From positions 28,022 to 92,021 of the forward strand of contig DYEO01000049.1 of assembly GCA_020725665.1 (NCBI GenBank): a stretch of DNA of 64,000 nt. Direction: 5' to 3'. This DNA comes from Dethiobacter sp. Lineage in GTDB: Bacteria; Bacillota; Dethiobacteria; DTU022; UBA8154. A program made the position numbers and the translations under genes. Positions within the stretch are counted from its first letter, which is position 1. Each line of letters begins with the position of its first letter. The notes beneath the pieces are model-generated. The model did not search any database. It saw nothing but the letters and a program-made list of their open reading frames with translations, and was not told the DNA's origin. Shown piece after piece: positions 52,581 to 59,924 of this stretch.

Positions 52581-52778
52581 CGGCGAGATTGGCCAGCGTT
52601 TCAATATTCACCCCTACTGCAGGGCCAACCTTACCGACGCCACGGCCAATACGTTCAAATTAAGCTTGTCCCGTTCTTTCCGGGGAGAATACACGGGTAA
52701 TATGGACATGCCTGCGGCGTTGTTATATAATGTAAAAAGATTTCTAACTTCCAACTTCTGCTTTTTAGGGGTGATCAT

Positions 52779-54653
52779 TTGGCCGGTGGGGAAAGTCCAT
52801 TCAAAGAAATCCGCAAGCGGGACGGCCGGATTGTTCCCTTTGAAATGAGCAAGATTACTCAGGCCATTTTTGCAGCAGCCCGGGCAGTGGGAGGGGATGA
52901 TTACGCGCTGGCGGAACAGCTTAGCGGCGAGGTAATTCTTTTCCTGGCGTCCCAGAAACTCCCCGGTGTCATCCCCACGGTGGAAGATATCCAGGATGTG
53001 GTGGAGAAAGTGCTGATTGAAAAAGGTCACGCCCGTACGGCAAAGGCATATATTCTTTACCGCGCCGGCAGGACGCGTATCCGCGAAGCACGTTCGGAAC
53101 TGATGGATGTGGTCAAAGATATTCTCCTGGAAAAACAGGGGGATCATGAAGGGGAAAAGGGGATCTATTCCCCGGCCGAAAAGATGCAGCGCATCGCTTT
53201 GGCCGCCAGCCAAAAATATTACCTCGATAACCTGCTCCCACCGGAAATTGCCGGGGCCCATATGCAGGGCAGTTTGCATATTCATCAGCTCGGCTATTAC
53301 AGTAAAACACTCGATTCCCTGCAGCTGGACCTTTATCCGCTGCTGCGCAGGAGTTACAGCAGCGATGAAAAGATATCACCCCGGGACCTTTTGGGATCCC
53401 TGCTCCGGGTAGTTGTAATCTTACAACGGAGCCGCAATGACCTGTACGGTGAAGTGGGCATCCCCGGCTTTGATACGGTGATGGGCAGACTGCTGCGCAG
53501 CGGGGGTAAAAACCCTGGGGCCCAGGAGTTGGCAGGTACTCTGAAGGGTTTTCTCACCTGCCTGCAATCCCTTTACCCTTACGGGTGGAACAGCACCCTC
53601 AATTGCAGCATTGCCCTGGGTTTGGATACGACGGCGGAGGGGATGACGATGGCAAGGCTGTTACTGCTGCAACTGGGTGAAAAGGTGGCGCAAAAAGACG
53701 GGCCCCGCTATATTTTTATGCTGAAAAAGGGCGTAAACATGGAGGAAAACGACCCGGGGTACCCCCTTTACCGCCTGGCTCTTCAGGTAGCCCAGCACAG
53801 CGGTAATATTTCCTTTTCCTTTCCGGAAACGCCCGTAAACCATCCCGACGATGGAGAAATATGCTATTTCAGTAATGGCCTGCGTGTGGCCGAAAACAGG
53901 CACGGCAAAGGGGGAGGTAAGGGCCGCGGCAATATTGCATCCGTAACGCTTAACCTGCCCCGTCTGGCTCTACTTTCGCGGGAGGAGGATCTTTTTTTCG
54001 TGGAACTGGACCGTCTCCTGCGCCTGGCCGTGCGTCAACTGTTGCACCGTTTTGAAGTGCTTGCTGCCCTGTATTGTCGGGATCTTCCCTTTGTTATGGG
54101 TTCCGGCCTCTACCGGGAAAGTGAAAACCTTTCCCTGGATGAGAGTATCAGGGAGTCCCTGGAAAATGGGCTCATGACCCTTTGTTTCTGCGGGCTGCGG
54201 GAGGCGGTACGTATCCTTTGCAAAGGACAGGAAGAAAACAATGATAATAATAGTAAACGCCTCTTTCTGCGCATTCTGGAGCATATGGACAGGCGGGTCC
54301 GATCTTTTGCCGGGGAGTACGATCTCAATATTGCCCTCTGCAGTACGTTTGATGAGGTTAAGACACGACGCTTTGTCCAGTTGGACAGGCAGGATTTTGG
54401 CCTGGTCAGGGGAGTGACGGACCGGGAATTTTACAGCAACGGCTTTCTCCTATTTCAGGAAGATGACGGGTTGGATTATAAAATAGAACGGGAAGGAGAT
54501 CTGCACCGCTTCTGCACGGCCGGTTACGCCAGTAAAGCGGTCCTTTACCCCGGCCTGGAACCGGAGGCGATTATAGATTTCATGGACAGGCTTGCTCTAG
54601 CCGGGATCAGTTTTCTTAACCTGTCTCCAGGCACTGGTTTATATGCCAAATGA
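52779..54653 (+). CDS. ATP-cone NrdD-like protein lacking the glycyl-radical domain
   Basis: A 624-residue protein. Residues 8-95 form an ATP-cone (IRKRDGRIVPFEMSKI...AYILYR). The body resembles anaerobic ribonucleotide reductase NrdD: AHMQGSLHIHQLGYYSKTL, GFDTVMGRLLRSG, NIASVTLNLPRL and a GLREAV region. It ends SFLNLSPGTGLYAK. I see neither the four-cysteine zinc site nor the C-terminal R.CGYL glycyl-radical motif, so ordinary NrdD activity looks impossible. TTG 52779 follows AGGGGTGAT. It overlaps pgeF by ATGA and sits among division-linked genes, not with nrdG. A regulatory or lost-activity role is inference. Confidence 0.8.
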   Translation: MAGGESPFKEIRKRDGRIVPFEMSKITQAIFAAARAVGGDDYALAEQLSGEVILFLASQKLPGVIPTVEDIQDVVEKVLIEKGHARTAKAYILYRAGRTRIREARSELMDVVKDILLEKQGDHEGEKGIYSPAEKMQRIALAASQKYYLDNLLPPEIAGAHMQGSLHIHQLGYYSKTLDSLQLDLYPLLRRSYSSDEKISPRDLLGSLLRVVVILQRSRNDLYGEVGIPGFDTVMGRLLRSGGKNPGAQELAGTLKGFLTCLQSLYPYGWNSTLNCSIALGLDTTAEGMTMARLLLLQLGEKVAQKDGPRYIFMLKKGVNMEENDPGYPLYRLALQVAQHSGNISFSFPETPVNHPDDGEICYFSNGLRVAENRHGKGGGKGRGNIASVTLNLPRLALLSREEDLFFVELDRLLRLAVRQLLHRFEVLAALYCRDLPFVMGSGLYRESENLSLDESIRESLENGLMTLCFCGLREAVRILCKGQEENNDNNSKRLFLRILEHMDRRVRSFAGEYDLNIALCSTFDEVKTRRFVQLDRQDFGLVRGVTDREFYSNGFLLFQEDDGLDYKIEREGDLHRFCTAGYASKAVLYPGLEPEAIIDFMDRLALAGISFLNLSPGTGLYAK

Positions 54654-55462
54654 GGGAACATATGCATAAAGTGACAAAAAAAGGTATTACTTATTTTTAC
54701 TATCCCCCCTGGGAAAAAAGCGGTCAGGTAAGGCATGGTTTTTCCTCCCGCCTGGGTGGTATAAGCGAGGGTCCCTTTGCAGAGCTAAACCTCGGTTATA
54801 AAGGAGGGGACAAGCCGGCTGCCGTTTCGGAAAACCGCCGGCGTTTTCTTGACCTCTGGGGTAAAGAAGAGCGGGACCTGGTACATGGCGAACAGGTCCA
54901 CGGAACAAACATTGCCCTGGTCGGCGCCAAAAGGACCGCTGCAGTAATTCCGGAGACGGATGGACTGATCACGGCTGATCCGGGGACAGTTATAGGAGCG
55001 TTTTCCGCCGACTGCCTGCTCACTTATCTGTGGGATGCGGAGGTGCCGGCTATCGGGTTGGTCCATGCAGGCTGGCGGGGGACACTCGGCGGTATACTAT
55101 TTCAAGCCGTGGAGGCGATGCGGGAGCGATTGACCGCTCGCCCGGGCAGGCTCCAGGCTTTGCTGGCGCCTTCCATCGGGCCGTGCTGTTATGAGGTGGG
55201 ATCCGATGTAATCGGGGTTGCACGCAGTTCAGCCTGGCGGGATCAGGTTGTTTTTTACCCTTCCATCAGAAAAGATCATGCCTTCCTGGACCTGCGTTCC
55301 ACAAATCGCAATATTTTACTCGCTGCCGGTTTACAAGCGGGCAGTATCAATATGAGCACTTTATGCACACGCTGCAACTCCCGTCTTTTCTACTCGTACC
55401 GTCAGTCCGGGGGGAAGGTTACCGGAAGTCAGATGGGACTATTTTTTTTGATGGCAAGGTGA
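54650..55462 (+). CDS. pgeF: Peptidoglycan editing factor PgeF (YlmD)
   Basis: A 270-residue multicopper-oxidase-like (DUF152) protein that clears UDP-MurNAc with wrong first residues or acts as a purine nucleoside phosphorylase. HGFSSRLGGISEGPF, VHGEQVHG (about residue 79), ADCL, HAGWRG (about residue 140) and GPCCYEVG (about residue 182) carry the zinc ligands. ATG 54650 overlaps the previous stop; ATG 54662 with GAGGG is an alternative. It opens the ylmD-ylmE-type run. Confidence 0.9.
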   Translation: MREHMHKVTKKGITYFYYPPWEKSGQVRHGFSSRLGGISEGPFAELNLGYKGGDKPAAVSENRRRFLDLWGKEERDLVHGEQVHGTNIALVGAKRTAAVIPETDGLITADPGTVIGAFSADCLLTYLWDAEVPAIGLVHAGWRGTLGGILFQAVEAMRERLTARPGRLQALLAPSIGPCCYEVGSDVIGVARSSAWRDQVVFYPSIRKDHAFLDLRSTNRNILLAAGLQAGSINMSTLCTRCNSRLFYSYRQSGGKVTGSQMGLFFLMAR

Positions 55463-55467
55463 GAACG

Positions 55468-56589
55468 GTGGGTTTGAAAAGGCCTGGAGGTGGGCAGCTG
55501 CGTGTAATTAAGGGCGGGGGCGACGCTTCGCGGAAGAAAGGAGATGGAAGATGGCGTCCTGCCAACTTATTGCTCCTCATACTGGCCCTTTTCCTGCTCG
55601 CCCAGGTGCTGCTGGGCTGGATCTGGGGTTCGTTCAATCGCAATGCCGGCAGGGTTGTGCTTGCTGGTGAAGGGTCTGTGGATATATCCCTTTCTACCGG
55701 GGGAATACTGACTTTTGAAGAGGAACTGGTTTTTGCTCCACAGTCCGGTTTTGTGCATTACCATGTAAAGGAAGGGGAAAGGGTGCCCGCAGGTAAAGAA
55801 CTGGCCGTGATCACCACATTCCCCAGGGAAACGCCTGAAGCTGCCACAGCAAAAGAGCCGGAAGGGGATTACCTGCAGCGTTTTCGCAATTGGCTGCTGG
55901 AAGACAGGGGTTCAGCGGTTCAACCGACTGCAGATATTTTATTTCCCCATAACAGGGAATGGGAAATAACAGCACCCCGGTCGGGACTGATTAGCTTGAG
56001 GATTGACGGCTGGGAAATGTTCGGACCGGAGAGTTCGTATGTCTATCTGGATGAAGAGGAGTACCGAAAAAAAGGGCCGGATATGCAGGTCCTTTCCTCC
56101 GGTGAGAAGGTTTCCCGTTTTAACCCTGTGTTAAGAATAATAAATAATTATAAATGGTACTACAGTACTGTTATGCCTGCCGTTCCCGGAAAACTCATTG
56201 CGGAAGAAGCCCGTATAAAGCTCCTCTTTTCATTTGCCCCGGAGCAACCGGTATGGGCGGAAAAGGTTGAGGCCAGGGAAAGGGAGGAGGGAAAGGTGGA
56301 GGTTACCTGGAGTATTGAACAGGCGGCAGGTGATTTTTATAACCACCGCTGGTGTACTGCAGAAATTGTTTATGATTGCCTGGAAGGGGTTTTTATCCCC
56401 AAAAATACCCTGCTGGACGCTGATGGGAAAAAAGGAGTATATGTTGTGGAGAAAGGTGTTATTGTTTTGCGTGAGGTGGTTGTGCTGGCAGAAAAAGATG
56501 ATTACTTTCTGGTGAAGAATTTGAACCCTTACGAACGGGTTATTGTCCGGCCCGGACGGGTGAAAGAGGGGCAGCGCTTGCTGTGGTGA
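55468..56589 (+). CDS. HlyD-like membrane-fusion-type protein
   Basis: A 373-residue protein with a basic start, a membrane helix at about residues 32-53, then extracellular beta-rich sequence with lipoyl-like halves (VFAPQSGFVHYHVKEGERVPAGKELAVI and, near residue 175, ITAPRSGLISLRID) and a C-terminal VIPKNTL...GVYVVEKG.. block as in HlyD/RND adaptors. It has no long coiled-coil hairpin, and no ABC or RND transporter gene is next to it. GTG 55468 follows AAGGTGAG. It lies between pgeF and yggS in the division-linked run, so an envelope role there is more likely than export, but this is inference. Confidence 0.75.
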   Translation: MGLKRPGGGQLRVIKGGGDASRKKGDGRWRPANLLLLILALFLLAQVLLGWIWGSFNRNAGRVVLAGEGSVDISLSTGGILTFEEELVFAPQSGFVHYHVKEGERVPAGKELAVITTFPRETPEAATAKEPEGDYLQRFRNWLLEDRGSAVQPTADILFPHNREWEITAPRSGLISLRIDGWEMFGPESSYVYLDEEEYRKKGPDMQVLSSGEKVSRFNPVLRIINNYKWYYSTVMPAVPGKLIAEEARIKLLFSFAPEQPVWAEKVEAREREEGKVEVTWSIEQAAGDFYNHRWCTAEIVYDCLEGVFIPKNTLLDADGKKGVYVVEKGVIVLREVVVLAEKDDYFLVKNLNPYERVIVRPGRVKEGQRLLW

Positions 56590-56607
56590 TGGAAAGGAGC
56601 TATTGTT

Positions 56608-57282
56608 ATGCTTGAGCAAAACCTGGGGATGATTAATGAGCGCCTGGCCAGGGCAGCGGCAAAGCGGGGCATTTCCCTCCGGGAAATCACGCTGGTGGCC
56701 GTTTGCAAGACGGTCCCGGCGGAGCAGATCCGGCATGCCTGTAATTTGGGGATCAGGCATTTCGGTGAAAACCGGGTACAGGAAGCTCTCCCGAAAATAG
56801 CTGCCCTGCCGCAGGGGCTCTGCTGGCATTTTATCGGTCACCTGCAGACCAACAAGGTAAAACAGGTCCTCGGCCAATTTTCGCTTATCCAGTCGCTGGA
56901 CCGCCTTAAACTGGCCTACGCCCTGCAGCAGGAAGGGGAAAAGCTAAAACGCATTGTTGATGTACTACTGCAGGTGAATATCGGTGCGGAAGAGAGCAAG
57001 TACGGCTTTCAGGTGGAGGAGGTGGAGGATGCCCTTATCGCAGTGGCTGACTGCCCGAATATCAGAGTTCAGGGCCTCATGGCCATTGCCCCTTATCTCC
57101 CTGACCCGGAAGAACTGAGACCCTATTTCCGCCGCCTCTATCGCATTTTTAAAACTATAGATATTCCCGGAGTGGAGATGAAGTTTCTTTCCATGGGGAT
57201 GACCAACGATTTTGAGGTAGCCGTGGAAGAAGGCAGCAACATGGTACGTGTCGGCACAGCCCTTTTTGGGGAGCGTGCGTAA
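56608..57282 (+). CDS. yggS: PLP-binding homeostasis protein YggS (YlmE)
   Basis: A 224-residue single-domain PLP protein of the alanine-racemase barrel type with no known catalysis; it buffers PLP. K34 in VAVCKTVP holds the cofactor. FGENRVQE (about residue 53), WHFIGHLQTNK (about residue 72) and LSMGMTNDFEVAVEEGSNMVRVG near the end are signatures. AAAGGAGC precedes ATG. Here sepF usually follows, but the next gene is yggT. Confidence 0.95.
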   Translation: MLEQNLGMINERLARAAAKRGISLREITLVAVCKTVPAEQIRHACNLGIRHFGENRVQEALPKIAALPQGLCWHFIGHLQTNKVKQVLGQFSLIQSLDRLKLAYALQQEGEKLKRIVDVLLQVNIGAEESKYGFQVEEVEDALIAVADCPNIRVQGLMAIAPYLPDPEELRPYFRRLYRIFKTIDIPGVEMKFLSMGMTNDFEVAVEEGSNMVRVGTALFGERA

Positions 57283-57294
57283 GAGGTAAGGGGA

Positions 57295-57326
57295 CCCCAA
57301 TGGAATGTCCCCAATGGAATGTCCCC
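57295..57326 (+). repeat. 14-bp direct repeat with inverted ends between yggS and yggT
   Basis: CCCCAATGGAATGT occurs twice in tandem and CCCC follows; the preceding GGGGAC pairs with GTCCCC. It occupies the place where sepF is expected. Confidence 0.75.
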
Positions 57327-57627
57327 TATAAAAGGAGGGATTGTCATTTTTTTAGATATCCGAGGTATGTTTATTGTTTTATTCCAGATTATTAATTACT
57401 TGATCCTGGCGCGTATCCTGCTCAGCTTTTTCCCCGTAAATCCTTACAGCAGCCCTGTGCTTTTGAACATTGTACATTTTGTGCGACAGACCACGGAACC
57501 GCTCCTGGCACCCTTTCGCAACCTGGTGCCGCCGTTGCGTATGGGAGTGGGTTATCTGGATTTTTCCCCGATCCTGGCACTTATTGTTTTGTCCATTGTC
57601 AGAAATTTGCTGTTACGATTTCTTTAA
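57319..57627 (+). CDS. yggT: YggT family membrane protein
   Basis: A small protein with two membrane segments, FQIINYLILARILLSFFPVN and FSPILALIVLSIVRNLLL, the YggT pattern, linked by a PLLAPFRNLVPP loop that the family conserves. It is found next to sepF/ylmH/divIVA in Gram-positives and may affect membrane or division organisation. The start is uncertain. ATG 57319 lies inside a repeat with no ribosome-binding site. A strong AAAGGAGG (57331-57338) instead points to ATT 57346, which would give 93 residues. ATG 57367 is the next ordinary start. Confidence 0.85.
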   Translation: MSPIKGGIVIFLDIRGMFIVLFQIINYLILARILLSFFPVNPYSSPVLLNIVHFVRQTTEPLLAPFRNLVPPLRMGVGYLDFSPILALIVLSIVRNLLLRFL

Positions 57628-57648
57628 ATTGTAATCAAGGAGATAATA

Positions 57649-58413
57649 GTGGATTTAAACCCTGCGGAAAAAAAATGGGCCCGTTATTTCAGCTCTCTCC
57701 TGGAGAAAGTTTCTGCACAGCAAGGGGAGTCGCGTACACCTTTTGCCGATCCGCGGCAACAGGAGCTTGCCCAGCAGCTTTCCCGTTCTTTTCCCGCTTG
57801 CAGCATTTTTTTTGATGGGGGCTACCCCGGGGCGGAACGGGCAAGAATATTAGTTATACCCCGCACCTGGCCGCCCCGGAAAGAAAATTTCACAATCCCC
57901 GTCCTCATCGCTGGTGAATTCCCCCCCGGGATGCTCAATCACCGGGATTTTCTGGGAGCCATTCTGGGGCTTGGTATCAGGCGGGAAATGGTTGGAGATA
58001 TAATTTGCCGGGAAAAAGAAACCCTTGTTTTTCTGGTACCCGAATTGGCTGCTTTTGTAGCGCAAAACCTGCAACAGGTGGGCCGTTACCCGGTACATAC
58101 GACAGTCCTGAAAGAAGTACCTCCCAACCTTATACAAGGAAAAGGACGGGTCAGGGAGATCCAGGGCACGGTGGCTTCCCTGAGGCTGGATGCGGTGGCC
58201 GGGCTCGGTTTCGGCCTTTCCCGTTCCCGTATAACACCCCTGGTAAGGGGAGAGCAGGTTAAGCTTAACCACCAGTTGATCAGTCAACCTTCCCGCCCGG
58301 TAAAGGAAGGGGATCTTATATCCCTTGCGGGAAGAGGTCGTGTTGAAGTGGTGGAGATTCTCGGTGAAACACGGAAAGGTCGTATTTCTCTGAAACTTCG
58401 CCGCATGCTCTAG
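57649..58413 (+). CDS. ylmH: S4-domain RNA-binding protein YlmH
   Basis: A 254-residue protein. The N-terminal region has DGGYPGAERARI and the middle LGAILGLGIRREMVGDII, both YlmH signatures, and residues about 180-240 form an S4 RNA-binding domain (LRLDAVAGLGFGLSRSRI...VKLNH...V.EGDLISLAGRGR). YlmH binds stalled or split ribosomes in Bacillus. GTG 57649 has AAGGAG upstream. It precedes divIVA as in most Firmicutes. Confidence 0.93.
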   Translation: MDLNPAEKKWARYFSSLLEKVSAQQGESRTPFADPRQQELAQQLSRSFPACSIFFDGGYPGAERARILVIPRTWPPRKENFTIPVLIAGEFPPGMLNHRDFLGAILGLGIRREMVGDIICREKETLVFLVPELAAFVAQNLQQVGRYPVHTTVLKEVPPNLIQGKGRVREIQGTVASLRLDAVAGLGFGLSRSRITPLVRGEQVKLNHQLISQPSRPVKEGDLISLAGRGRVEVVEILGETRKGRISLKLRRML

Positions 58414-58534
58414 AAATTTGGAAATATATATTCGGATATGAGCAGGAATAGGGGAAATGTTGTCGAAGAAGCAAAATATCATTTATTACGCTTGCGGGGA
58501 AAATCCGATTGCAGGGAAAGGGGATAAGAGTTCC

Positions 58535-59029
58535 ATGAGCCTGTCACCTATTGATATTCAAAATAAGGAATTTTCCAGGAGTATACGCGGTTACAAAGCG
58601 GATGAAGTGGATGAATTCATGGAGCAGCTGGCCAAGGATTTTGAGGTTGCAATAAAAGAGAAAATGTCCCTGGAGGTGGACAAAAAGCAGCTTGAAGAGA
58701 GGCTGGCGCAATACCGGAAACTGGAAGACACCCTGCACAACGCCATTATTGTGGCACAGGAGACAGCGGAGGATGTGAAACGCAACGCCAACAGGGAAGC
58801 GGAACTGATCCGTCGTGAAGCCGAGAAGGAAGCCCAGCGTATTGTGGAAGAGGCGCGCTACAAGGCCAGCCGCATTATGGCTGAGCACGAGGAGGTTTTG
58901 AAGCAGGCCCAGATCTTCAAATTGCGTTTTCGCTCCTTTGTGGAGGCCCAACTGGCCTGCCTGGAACTGGAAGACTGGTTAAATCTGGAGCAGGATGATG
59001 CGGAGAGCGAAGGGTCGGATCTGACCTAG
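58535..59029 (+). CDS. divIVA: Polar scaffold protein DivIVA
   Basis: A 164-residue coiled-coil protein that senses curved membrane and marks poles and septa. The N-terminal membrane-binding part LSPIDIQNKEFSRSIRGYKADEVDEFM is canonical; long heptads (about 25-135) follow. ATG 58535 gives the family N-terminus; in-frame sequence from 58457 is not DivIVA-like. AAAGGGG lies about 11 bp upstream. A GTAGGGGCG palindrome starts one base after its stop. Confidence 0.94.
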   Translation: MSLSPIDIQNKEFSRSIRGYKADEVDEFMEQLAKDFEVAIKEKMSLEVDKKQLEERLAQYRKLEDTLHNAIIVAQETAEDVKRNANREAELIRREAEKEAQRIVEEARYKASRIMAEHEEVLKQAQIFKLRFRSFVEAQLACLELEDWLNLEQDDAESEGSDLT

Positions 59030-59030
59030 T

Positions 59031-59090
59031 GTAGGGGCGAGGCATGCCTCGCCCGCCCGTATAGGGGCGGCTGCCTACAGCCCGCCCGCC
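59031..59090 (+). repeat. Two adjacent GTAGGGGCG-type palindromes after divIVA
   Basis: Copy one, GTAGGGGCGAGGCATGCCTC then GCCCGCCCG, has a near-perfect palindromic core (GGCGAGGCATGCCTCGCC). Copy two, ATAGGGGCGGCTGCCTACAG then CCCGCCCGCC, is a diverged version. TTGACAG-type heptamers follow at 59105-59145. Confidence 0.82.
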
Positions 59091-59171
59091 AGGGGACAAT
59101 TGCTAGTTGACAGTTGACATGGGACAGTTTACAATTGACAATTAACCAGGGGTTAGCTTAACATTGACATT

Positions 59172-59223
59172 GTAGGGGCGAGGCATGCCTCGCCCGCCAG
59201 GGGCGGATCTCCGTGCCCGCCCG
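59172..59223 (+). repeat. Two more GTAGGGGCG-type palindromes
   Basis: The first repeats the GAGGCATGCCTC core of the copy at 59031; the second, AGGGGCGGATCTCCGTGCCC then GCCCG, resembles the copy near 63761. GTTGACAGGAGACAG follows, again of TTGACAG type. Between here and the T-box there is no gene. Confidence 0.82.
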
Positions 59224-59268
59224 TTGACAGGAGACAGTTGGCTTCTCTCTTTTCCGGCTCACTGACCT

Positions 59269-59297
59269 CTGACTTCTTACCTCCATTATATTATACA
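59269..59297 (+). promoter_or_regulatory. Weak candidate promoter for the ileS T-box transcript
   Basis: CTGACT, 17 bp, TATACA; four of six bases fit in each box. A second possible -10 TAAAAT lies at 59318 with no -35. Confidence 0.35.
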
Positions 59298-59337
59298 TGC
59301 TTTTCCCGGGGTCTGGTTAAAATATTCAATAACATTA

Positions 59338-59613
59338 TGAAAAAACGAGGAACGGGAGAGTAAGTGCGGGGACTGCGCCTTTACAGCGAGCCGGATGCGG
59401 TGAGAGCCGGTATGGCAACTGTGCTGAAGATCACCCGGGAGTTCTTGTTTCCAAAACCGAAAGGCTTTAACAACTCTCGGTTAGTAGAAACAAGCGCAAA
59501 GCAGGCGGCGTTATTGCCTGAAAGGGGTTATAGCCAAGTTTGTCATTATCAGCTGTAACAACCGGGGTGGTACCGCGGGTAATTATCTCGTCCCTGAGAC
59601 GAGGTTTTTTTTT
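59338..59613 (+). promoter_or_regulatory. T-box riboswitch of ileS with terminator
   Basis: The stem I AGTA block (GAGAGTAAGTGC at 59355), the apical GGTGAGAGCCGG, an ATC in GAAGATCACC near 59428 that suits an isoleucine specifier, and the antiterminator core GGGGTGGTACCGCG (59564-59577) are all seen. The terminator CTCGTC/GACGAG (59587-59603) ends in nine T. Uncharged tRNA-Ile should favour read-through into ileS. Confidence 0.93.
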
Positions 59614-59647
59614 GTGAAGATGTTCCCCGGTGGAAATATTTATTTTT

Positions 59648-59795
59648 TTGTAACTGCTCAGGGTCTTTTTGCAAGCGAAGCTGCGGGGACGGTTCGAGCG
59701 TCTCCGTAGCGAAGCGAAGGACCGCAGGGAAGACGATGGAACCGTCCCCCTGCTTCGCGGTGTAACAGATCATCTATTAGCCTGAGCAGTTACAA
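59648..59795 (+). mobile_element. 148-bp inverted-repeat (MITE-like) element in the ileS leader
   Basis: Perfect 15-bp ends TTGTAACTGCTCAGG and CCTGAGCAGTTACAA (59648-59662, 59781-59795) enclose a second inverted pair, GCGAAGCTGCGGGGACGGTTC-like (59675-59695) with GAACCGTCCCCCTGCTTCGC (59739-59758). There is no coding sequence and no transposase. It lies downstream of the T-box terminator, so it is transcribed with ileS. Confidence 0.7.
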
Positions 59796-59924
59796 GGGCA
59801 GAATTAAATAAAGGAGGTTGGAGCCTGGTTTAAGCCGGCATAGCCCAGCGATTCAGGTTTTGGAGTTTATGCAATTCCTGCCTGAACGGTTTTGTTGTAA
59901 ACCTTGTACCAGGCGATTTTTGCG

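Noticed and set aside
59364..59558. Short open frame of 64 codons
   Set aside because: It lies wholly inside the T-box stem region and has no ribosome-binding site or family features.
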